NCBI RefSeq assembly: GCF_036021035.1
Contig: NZ_CP107930.1
Coordinates: forward strand, 4,216,001 to 4,280,000
Source of the DNA: Kineococcus sp. NBC_00420
Lineage (GTDB): Bacteria > Actinomycetota > Actinomycetes > Actinomycetales > Kineococcaceae
Length of the DNA stretch: 64,000 nucleotides
Direction of reading: 5' to 3'
The notes under the pieces are model-generated. The model made no database searches. It was not told the DNA's origin and worked only from the letters and a program-made list of their open reading frames with translations. The position numbers and the translations under genes were made by a program. Below are positions 58,638-64,000 of the stretch, piece after piece (position 1 is the stretch's first letter; each line of letters starts with the position of its first letter).

Positions 58638-58685
58638 GGTCCGGGGCGTCCGGCACGAGTCGGCGTCCTGGTGCGTTGGGCAGGC

Positions 58686-59585
58686 GTGAGTGGGAACCAG
58701 TACCTGGCCGTCGTCAACGCGGGGGCGGGATCGGCGCGGACCGGCGCGGTCGACGCCGCCGTGCAGGAGCTGCGCCGCCACGGTGACGTGGAGCTGCGCC
58801 GCACGAGCTCCCTGGACGACCTGCGCGCCGCCCTGCTCGGGGCGGGCGGCCGCCGGGTCGTGCTGCTGGGCGGGGACGGCTCCCTGCACGCTGCGCTGCA
58901 ACTGCTCTGGAACGCGGGAGCGACCCGCTCGGTGGGGCCGCTGGGCATCGTCCCGCTCGGCACCGGCAACGACCTGGCCCGCTCGCTGCGGTTGCCGCTG
59001 GACCCGGTCGCCGCGGCCCGCGTCGTCGCCCAGGGGAGCCCGAAGGGGCTGGAGCTCCTCGTCGACTCCCACGACCGGATCACCGTCAACACCGTCCACG
59101 CGGGCATCGGGGCGTCGGCGACGGCCAAGGCGCAGCGGCTCAAGCGCTTCCTCCGGGCCGGCGCCTACCCGGTCGGTGCGGCCTGGGCGGGGGTCAGCGC
59201 GGGCAAGGGGTTCCGGCTGCGCGTCGACGTCGACGGCACCACCGTGTCGCCGGGGGAGCGTCCCGTCCTGATGGTCGGCATCGGCATCGGCGGCACCATC
59301 GGCGGCGGCGCCCCCCTGGTTCCCGGCGCCGACCCGCACGACGGGCTGGCCGACGTCGTCGTCTCCGAGTCCACCGGCCCCCTCGCCCGCCTGGGCTTCG
59401 CTGCCGGGCTGCGCAGCGGGGTCCACGTCGAGCGGCAGGACGTCGTCACCGCGACCGGGAAGGTCGTCGAGATCGACGCCGGGTCCGGGACGTTCCGGTT
59501 GAACTCCGACGGCGAGGTCACCGACCACCAGAGCTACGAACGGTTCAAGATGCACACCGACGTCTACGACGTCATCTGCCCCTGA
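58686..59585 (+). CDS. Diacylglycerol/lipid kinase family protein
   Basis: 299 residues from GTG 58686 (GTG 58671 is an alternative). DAGK catalytic domain: YLAVVNAGAGSARTGAVDAA, VVLLGGDGSLHAALQLLWNA (the GGDG ATP motif), LGIVPLGTGNDLARSLRLPL and NTVHAGIGASATAKAQRL, with the C-terminal FRLNSDGEVTD. It phosphorylates a lipid or isoprenoid alcohol at the membrane; the substrate cannot be told. It lies 48 bp after the amidohydrolase gene and is followed by a bidirectional terminator. Confidence 0.9.
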   Translation: MSGNQYLAVVNAGAGSARTGAVDAAVQELRRHGDVELRRTSSLDDLRAALLGAGGRRVVLLGGDGSLHAALQLLWNAGATRSVGPLGIVPLGTGNDLARSLRLPLDPVAAARVVAQGSPKGLELLVDSHDRITVNTVHAGIGASATAKAQRLKRFLRAGAYPVGAAWAGVSAGKGFRLRVDVDGTTVSPGERPVLMVGIGIGGTIGGGAPLVPGADPHDGLADVVVSESTGPLARLGFAAGLRSGVHVERQDVVTATGKVVEIDAGSGTFRLNSDGEVTDHQSYERFKMHTDVYDVICP

Positions 59586-59593
59586 ACGGCGGA

Positions 59594-59620
59594 ACCCCCG
59601 TCGCGATCACGACGGGGGGT
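59594..59620. terminator. Bidirectional terminator between lipid kinase and metI
   Basis: ACCCCCGTCG (59594-59603) pairs with CGACGGGGGGT (59610-59620) with one extra G, around a 6-nt loop. It lies between the convergent stops at 59585 and 59637. Confidence 0.8.
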
Positions 59621-59636
59621 CCGGGGGAACCGGGGA

Positions 59637-60314
59637 CTAGCGGCGCATGACGCCGCGGGCGATCCGGTTCCCGACGAGCTGACCCACCTGGACGATGACC
59701 ACGATGGCGACGACGCTGACCACGATGATGCCGTTGTCGTAGCGCTGCGAGCCGTAGGTGATGGCGTACTCGCCGAGACCGCCGCCGCCGACGAGGCTGG
59801 CCTGTGCTGACATGTCGACGATGCCGATGAAGATGAACGTGTACCCGAGCACCAACGGCCCGAGGCCCTCCGGGACGACGACCTTCAGCAGGATCGAGAC
59901 CCGTCCCGCCCCGACGGCGCGTGCCGCCTCGACGACCCCCGGGTCGACGTTGACGAGGCTCTGCTCCACGATGCGTGCCACGGCGAAGGCGGCCGCGAGG
60001 GAGATCGCGAACGTGACCGCCGTGGTCCCGATCGTCGTCCCGACCACGACCCGCTGCAGCGGACTGATGGCGGCCAGGAAGATGACGAACGGGATCGGGC
60101 GCACCAGGTTCACGACGAACCCGATGATCCCGAACACCCACCGGCTGCCGAACAGGTTGCCCGGCCTGGTCGCGTAGAGAGCGATGCCCAACGCGAGCCC
60201 GAGGACGCCGGCGACGACCAGCGAGATGCCGGTCATGAACAACGTCTGCCAGATCGACTCGCGGAAGACGTCGACGCTGTCGAGGAAACCGTCGAAGAAG
60301 CCCTTCCCGGCCAT
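59637..60314 (-). CDS. metI: Methionine ABC transporter permease
   Basis: 225 residues from ATG 60314. Five helices; the MetI pattern includes WQTLFMTGISLVVAGVLGLA, FVVNLVRPIPFVIFLAAISP and the EAA-like loop PGVVEAARAVGAGRVSILLK, then VGGGGLGEYAITYGSQRYDN. It forms the membrane channel of the D-methionine/methionine importer with MetN and MetQ. Its ATG overlaps the metN stop by 1 bp. The operon is headed by a SAM-IV riboswitch, which fixes the substrate as methionine-related. Confidence 0.95.
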   Translation of the reverse strand: MAGKGFFDGFLDSVDVFRESIWQTLFMTGISLVVAGVLGLALGIALYATRPGNLFGSRWVFGIIGFVVNLVRPIPFVIFLAAISPLQRVVVGTTIGTTAVTFAISLAAAFAVARIVEQSLVNVDPGVVEAARAVGAGRVSILLKVVVPEGLGPLVLGYTFIFIGIVDMSAQASLVGGGGLGEYAITYGSQRYDNGIIVVSVVAIVVIVQVGQLVGNRIARGVMRR

Positions 60315-61336
60315 CAGACCTCCTCTTCGGCGTGCACGCCGTCGGCGGCGAGCGCACGGAGCGTGCCGTCCACGTCGGGGCCGCTGAGTTCGTAGGTCAG
60401 TGAGCCGGTCCGGCGTTCGCGGATCTCCGAGACACCGCCGAAGACCAGTTCCGCGGTCGCGCCGGTGCTCCGGAACACCGAGTCGATGCGCTGCTGCAGA
60501 CCGGGTTCGTCGGTGATGCGGACGCTCACGAGCCGGCCGGGGTGGTGGGTGCGCAGCCGGGCCAGGGTCTCGGCCGGGGGCCGGTCGTGGGTGGCGCTGC
60601 GCACGAAGCGCTGGGCCGCGGCGGTCTGCGGGTTCGAGAACACGTCGTAGACCTCGCCGACCTCGACGATCCGCCCCTCTTCCATGACCGCGACGCGGTC
60701 GGCGATCTGGCGCACGGCGTCCATCTCGTGGGTGATGACGATGATCGTCACCCCGAGTTCGGTGTTCACCCGCCGCAGCAGCGACAGGACCTCGGTCGTG
60801 GTCTCGGGATCCAGCGCGCTGGTGGCCTCGTCGGCCAGCAGCAGCGGGGGGTTCGTGGCCAGCGCGCGGGCGATGCCGACGCGTTGCTTCTGCCCACCCG
60901 AGAGTTGTTCAGGGTAGGCGTGCGCCCGGTCGAGGAGACCGACGAAGTCCAGGAGTTCCGCGGTGCGGGCGTCGCGCTGCTTCGCGGGGACCTTCGCGAC
61001 CCGCAGCGGGTAGGCGACGTTCCCGGCGACCGTCCGCGAGCGGAACAGGTTGAACTGCTGGAAGATCATCCCGATCTTCGACCGGGCCGTGCGCAGCTCG
61101 CCCTCCGACAGCTTCGTCAGGTCCTGCCCCCCGACCCTGACGCTGCCGGAGGTCGGCAGCTCGAGGGCGTTGACGAGGCGGACGAGCGTGGACTTGCCGG
61201 CGCCGGAGTAGCCGATGACGGCGAGGACCTCTCCCTCCTCGACGTCGAGGGAGACGTCGTCGACCGCCGCGACGGACTGGCCGTCGCGGCGGTCGAAGCG
61301 CTTGGAGACGTTCTCCAGCGTGACGAGGGCGCTCAC
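60314..61336 (-). CDS. metN: Methionine ABC transporter ATP-binding protein
   Basis: 340 residues from GTG 61336, overlapping the metQ stop (GTGA). ATPase with Walker A GYSGAGKSTLVR, Q-loop IFQQFNLF, signature LSGGQKQRVGIARAL, Walker B LLLADEATSALD and switch His in VITHEMD. The C-terminal 90 residues form the NIL (ACT-like) domain that binds methionine and inhibits transport when the cell is replete (VRITDEPGLQQRIDSVF). Full length for MetN. Confidence 0.96.
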   Translation of the reverse strand: MSALVTLENVSKRFDRRDGQSVAAVDDVSLDVEEGEVLAVIGYSGAGKSTLVRLVNALELPTSGSVRVGGQDLTKLSEGELRTARSKIGMIFQQFNLFRSRTVAGNVAYPLRVAKVPAKQRDARTAELLDFVGLLDRAHAYPEQLSGGQKQRVGIARALATNPPLLLADEATSALDPETTTEVLSLLRRVNTELGVTIIVITHEMDAVRQIADRVAVMEEGRIVEVGEVYDVFSNPQTAAAQRFVRSATHDRPPAETLARLRTHHPGRLVSVRITDEPGLQQRIDSVFRSTGATAELVFGGVSEIRERRTGSLTYELSGPDVDGTLRALAADGVHAEEEV

Positions 61337-62289
61337 TTGCCCTTCGCGGCCTTCGCGTCGGCCTCGACGGTGGCGAGGTCGGCCTGCAGGTCCGCGGCGC
61401 TGCGGTCGGAGACGACCGCGTTCGGGTAGTCCTTGGAGAACACCGTCTGCACGGCCGGGTCCTGGAAGAGGGCCGCCAGCTTCAGGTAGGTCTCGTTGTC
61501 CTTGTCCTTGGCCCGCGCGGCGAAGATGTTGACGTAGGGCGCGGCCGAGGGGTCGGACGGGTCGTCCTTGGCGATGACGTCGGTCTCCGGCAGCTTGGCG
61601 CTGGTCGCGTAGTTCACGTTGACGATCGCGGCGGCGACGGAACCGCTCTGCAGCGCGTTCGCGGTCTGCGAGGCGTCGATGGCGGTCACGTCGACCTTCT
61701 TGGTCTCGATGTCCTCGATCGAGGAGAAGGCGTTGCCCCCGTCCTTGAGGGTCAGCAGACCCGCCGATTGCAGCACCAGCAGGCCGCGTGCCTGGTTGAT
61801 GTCGTCGTTCGGGATGGCGACCTTCGCGCCCTCGGGGAGCTCGGACGGGCTCTTCGCCGTGGTCGAGTACAGCGGCAGCGGGTAGATGGCGGTGCCACCG
61901 ATGGGCTGGATGTCGTCGTCGGCGGTGACGTCGTAGTTCGCCAGGTACTGGATGTGCTGGAACTGGTTCAGGTCGATCTCGCCCTGCGACAGCGCCGGGT
62001 TCGGCAGGCTGTAGTCGGAGAAGTTGACCAGGTCGACGGTCACGTTCAGCTTCGACTTCGCCAGGTCCACGTACGTCGTCCAGTAGTCCAGCGACTTGTC
62101 GGCCACGCCGATCTTCACGGTCTGGGCCGGGGCGGAACCGGCGGCGGTGGTCGTCGCGGTGTCGTCCTTGCGGGTCCCGAGGACGACGGCGACGATCACC
62201 ACGACCACGACGACGACGGCCGCGACGATCCCGATGAGGAGGCCGCGGCGCTTCGGCTTGTCGGGCAGGGCGGGGGCGGGGCTGGACAC
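61333..62289 (-). CDS. metQ: Methionine-binding protein MetQ (membrane-anchored)
   Basis: 318 residues from GTG 62289, GGAG 6 nt upstream. NLPA family binding protein: TVKIGVADKSLDYWTTYVDL, VDLVNFSDYSLPNPALSQGE, IDLNQFQHIQYLANYDVTAD, GAKVAIPNDDINQARGLLVL, and VDVTAIDASQTANALQSG. Most MetQ are lipoproteins, but this N-terminus is one long hydrophobic helix (GLLIGIVAAVVVVVVVIVAV) preceded by KPKRRG with no lipobox Cys, so it is probably held by an uncleaved anchor. First gene of metQNI. Confidence 0.94.
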   Translation of the reverse strand: MSSPAPALPDKPKRRGLLIGIVAAVVVVVVVIVAVVLGTRKDDTATTTAAGSAPAQTVKIGVADKSLDYWTTYVDLAKSKLNVTVDLVNFSDYSLPNPALSQGEIDLNQFQHIQYLANYDVTADDDIQPIGGTAIYPLPLYSTTAKSPSELPEGAKVAIPNDDINQARGLLVLQSAGLLTLKDGGNAFSSIEDIETKKVDVTAIDASQTANALQSGSVAAAIVNVNYATSAKLPETDVIAKDDPSDPSAAPYVNIFAARAKDKDNETYLKLAALFQDPAVQTVFSKDYPNAVVSDRSAADLQADLATVEADAKAAKGK

Positions 62290-62359
62290 GGTGGCACTCC
62301 GGTGGTCGAACGGCGGGCGCGCGGCTCGCAGCACGCCGTGATCGACGGCGTCCGTTGTT

Positions 62360-62467
62360 CCGCGCTTGCCGGACGGGGTCGTCCGGCCTGGTCTTCACCT
62401 GGGGCACCCCGCCGCGGGGGAGGGTTGCCGGACAGCGAGCCAGGGCTTGTCGCTGTCACTCATGACC
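62360..62467 (-). ncRNA. SAM-IV riboswitch upstream of metQNI
   Basis: On the minus strand GGTCATGAGTGACAGCGACA opens the aptamer, followed by AGCCCTGGCTCGCTGTCCGG, the core CGGCAACCCTCC, GCGGGGTGCCCCAGGTGAAG, ACCAGG and a hairpin CCGGACG/CGTCCGG, ending CAAGCGCGG. Sequence and order agree with the actinobacterial SAM-IV class, including the 3' hairpin and CAAGCGCGG pseudoknot partner. It ends 70 nt before the metQ start and should lower expression when S-adenosylmethionine is abundant. Whether the switch acts on transcription or translation is not clear; no T-run follows. Confidence 0.93.
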
Positions 62468-62568
62468 GTGGGGGAACCGTAGGTTCCCGTCGTCGAACCC
62501 GTCAAATCGCCCCCGCGCCGGTGTTCAGCCGACCGTAGGACTGCCCGCGTCTCAGCGCAGGCGTTCGG

Positions 62569-62772
62569 TCACGCCGCCCCGCCGTCACCGGGTCGGGTCA
62601 GGACGTGGGGGAGGACGACGGCCTGCGCGGCGACGGTGCGCCCGTCCGTCGTCGTCACCGACGGGCTGCCGTACAGGACGTAGCCCTCGGCCAGGGCCGC
62701 CGTGACCTTCTCGCAGAAGGAACGGTCGTCGGGGCCGGTCAGCAGCCGGTACGTCAGCTTCTCGTCGCTCAC
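62569..62772 (-). CDS. DUF1737-domain protein
   Basis: 67 residues from GTG 62772, overlapping the stop of the preceding gene (GTGA). The whole protein is one DUF1737 unit: KLTYRLLTGPDDRSFCEKVT, AALAEGYVLYGSPSVTTTDG, VAAQAVVLP. These small cytosolic proteins have no known function. Coupled to the 62769-63395 gene. Confidence 0.85.
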   Translation of the reverse strand: MSDEKLTYRLLTGPDDRSFCEKVTAALAEGYVLYGSPSVTTTDGRTVAAQAVVLPHVLTRPGDGGAA

Positions 62773-63395
62773 GCGTCCAGACCGTTCGCGCCCAGAGCGT
62801 CGCGGGCGTCCTGCAGGCTCAGCAGGCCCAGGGCGGCGTCCGCCAGCGCGTCGCCGAGCTTCTTGTGGTTGGCCCGGGCCCAACGCTTCCCGTCGTAGTC
62901 GGTGGCCGTGCGGCGCAGTGCCTCGAGGCTCGCGCGCAGGTCGCGGTCGAGGCGTTCGCGCAGTTCCCCGTCCGTGGGCGCCTCGGGGCGCAGCGCCTCG
63001 CCGTCGCCGTTGCGCAGCTGCAGGAGCGCCTCGTGGTCCAGGCCCTCCTCCCGGGCCCAGAACCGCACCGGCCGTTCGACCAGGTGGTTCCACACCGGGG
63101 CCTGCGCGGACCGGAAGAGGACCTGGACGGGGCTCTTCCCCAGTCCGGACGCGTTGAGCCAGAACTCACCGGCCTGCGGTCGGCTGAAGAGCGCGCACTC
63201 GTCCTCGGGGAGGTCGACGACGACGGCGACCCGGACGAACGTCGGGTCCTCGCTGTCCTGCTGCGGGCCGAGCAGGGCGCCGAAGACCCACGCCTCCTCG
63301 GCGCGGAAGAGGTTCAGCTCGGTGGGCAACGAGTTCGCGTGCTCGCACCCCTGGGCGACGTCGGCGAGCTTGCTGACGGCAGTGGTCCACTTCAC
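62769..63395 (-). CDS. Conserved actinobacterial protein of unknown function
   Basis: 208 residues from GTG 63395. No catalytic motif recognised. It begins KWTTAVSKLADVAQGCEHAN, has VVVDLPEDECALFSRPQAGE, SAQAPVWNHLVERPVRFWAR and the basic GKRWARANHKKLGDALADAA towards the end. I associate this WNH-RPVRFW pattern with a conserved actinobacterial family (possibly DUF7711; not verified). Soluble, no signal peptide. Translationally coupled to the DUF1737 gene and divergent from the OsmC gene. Confidence 0.75.
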   Translation of the reverse strand: MKWTTAVSKLADVAQGCEHANSLPTELNLFRAEEAWVFGALLGPQQDSEDPTFVRVAVVVDLPEDECALFSRPQAGEFWLNASGLGKSPVQVLFRSAQAPVWNHLVERPVRFWAREEGLDHEALLQLRNGDGEALRPEAPTDGELRERLDRDLRASLEALRRTATDYDGKRWARANHKKLGDALADAALGLLSLQDARDALGANGLDA

Positions 63396-63439
63396 GGCAG
63401 CATCTTCGCGGGTGTTGCGGGGCCGGCCCCACGGGGGCC

Positions 63440-63445
63440 TAAGCT
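63440..63445 (+). promoter_or_regulatory. -10-like hexamer for the OsmC gene
   Basis: TAAGCT ends 6 nt before GTG 63452 with no Shine-Dalgarno sequence between; a leaderless transcript is inferred. Confidence 0.45.
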
Positions 63446-63451
63446 CGCCCG

Positions 63452-63955
63452 GTGGATTCGACCGAACTGAGGGCCCTGCAGAAGCCGTTGAAGGACGCCT
63501 ACCGCGAGGACCCGGCCCAGGCGCTGGTCCCCGCGAAGGCCGTGGCGGTGCTGGACGGGCAGTCCATCGGCGTGTCGGTCGACGGGTTCGCGGGCACCAC
63601 CCGCGCCGGGCTGCACCCCGCCGCCGGGGGCGACGGGACCGAGGCGTGCTCCGCCGACATGCTCTGCGAGGCCGTCGCGGCCTGCGCCGGCGTGACCCTG
63701 CGCAGCGTGGCCACCGCCATGGGCGTGGAGCTGCGCAACGCGTCGGTGACCGCCGAGGCGCACTGGGACGCCCGCGGCACGCTCGGCGTCTCGCGCGAGG
63801 TGCCCGTCGGCATCACCGACGTCACCCTGACCTTCACGTTCACCTCCGACGCCGACGAGGCGACCGAGGCCAAGATGATCTCGCTGGCCGAGCGCTACTG
63901 CGTCATCGCCCAGACCCTGCAGACCCCGCCCAAGGTCTCCGTCCAGCGCGGCTGA
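63452..63955 (+). CDS. OsmC/Ohr-family protein
   Basis: 167 residues from GTG 63452. OsmC fold with both redox cysteines: EACSADMLCEAVAACAGVTL (first Cys on the long helix) and LAERYCVIAQTLQ (second Cys), plus VGITDVTLTFTFTSDADEAT. OsmC/Ohr proteins reduce organic hydroperoxides with thiol electrons, but many OsmC-like members have unknown substrates. The last 45 bases of the window after it carry no gene. Confidence 0.88.
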   Translation: MDSTELRALQKPLKDAYREDPAQALVPAKAVAVLDGQSIGVSVDGFAGTTRAGLHPAAGGDGTEACSADMLCEAVAACAGVTLRSVATAMGVELRNASVTAEAHWDARGTLGVSREVPVGITDVTLTFTFTSDADEATEAKMISLAERYCVIAQTLQTPPKVSVQRG

Positions 63956-64000
63956 GCCCCGCCGGGAGGGGGATCGTTGCCTCCACGGTCCCACTCCGCG

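Overview
The window is a very GC-rich chromosomal segment (roughly three quarters G+C, with G or C at most third codon positions and many GTG starts). It comes from a free-living actinomycete. Gene order and families fit the Actinomycetota (Kineosporia/Kineococcus-like high-GC lineages are plausible), but no species marker is present. Coding density is high and no transposase, prophage or CRISPR array was seen.

Layout. 1-6.4 kb: the 3' end of a degenerate helicase-like gene, a tiny companion gene, a membrane GGDEF-EAL protein and a CpaB/SAF-domain protein. 6.5-18.2 kb: a block I recognise as conserved in actinobacteria (compare M. tuberculosis Rv0991c-Rv0996, from memory). It holds an FmdB-type zinc-ribbon gene behind a CIRCE operator, 5-formyl-THF cyclo-ligase, galU, moeA/glp, rimJ and sepX/glpR. 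Three genes (a secreted glycosidase-like protein, a K+/H+ antiporter and a GT2 enzyme) are interposed before the cyclo-ligase, and moaC-mog sit between moeA and rimJ. A tRNA-Ala(CGC) with a strong terminator closes the block.

18.4-49.2 kb: a large surface-polysaccharide island. It has an initiating polyprenyl glycosylphosphotransferase, Wzz-, Wzy- and Wzx-like proteins, eight glycosyltransferases, a pyruvyltransferase, an acetyltransferase, all four dTDP-rhamnose genes (rmlA-D) and two secreted beta-helix proteins. Embedded in it (30.8-37.2 kb) is a lasso-peptide locus: two small precursors with the YxxPxL...G...LT leader, a PqqD-like recognition element (B1), a transglutaminase-like leader peptidase (B2), an asparagine-synthetase-like cyclase without the usual N-terminal domain (C), an ABC exporter, an HPr-kinase-like lasso kinase and a PF14907-type nucleotidyltransferase. 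Both precursors end in serine, the residue phosphorylated in paeninodin-type lasso peptides.

49.4-52.1 kb: divergent pmt and rsmI, again conserved neighbours in actinobacteria, which suggests the polysaccharide/lasso island was inserted into an ancestral neighbourhood. 52.2-57.4 kb: more surface genes (a third beta-helix paralogue, a GT61 enzyme and two membrane acyltransferases). 57.4-64 kb: an amidohydrolase, a lipid kinase, a metQNI methionine importer behind a SAM-IV riboswitch, two small conserved proteins and an OsmC-family protein.

Many genes have a TANNNT -10 hexamer 6-8 nt before the start codon and no Shine-Dalgarno sequence, so leaderless transcripts look common. All functional statements rest on motif recognition by eye; no database search was run.
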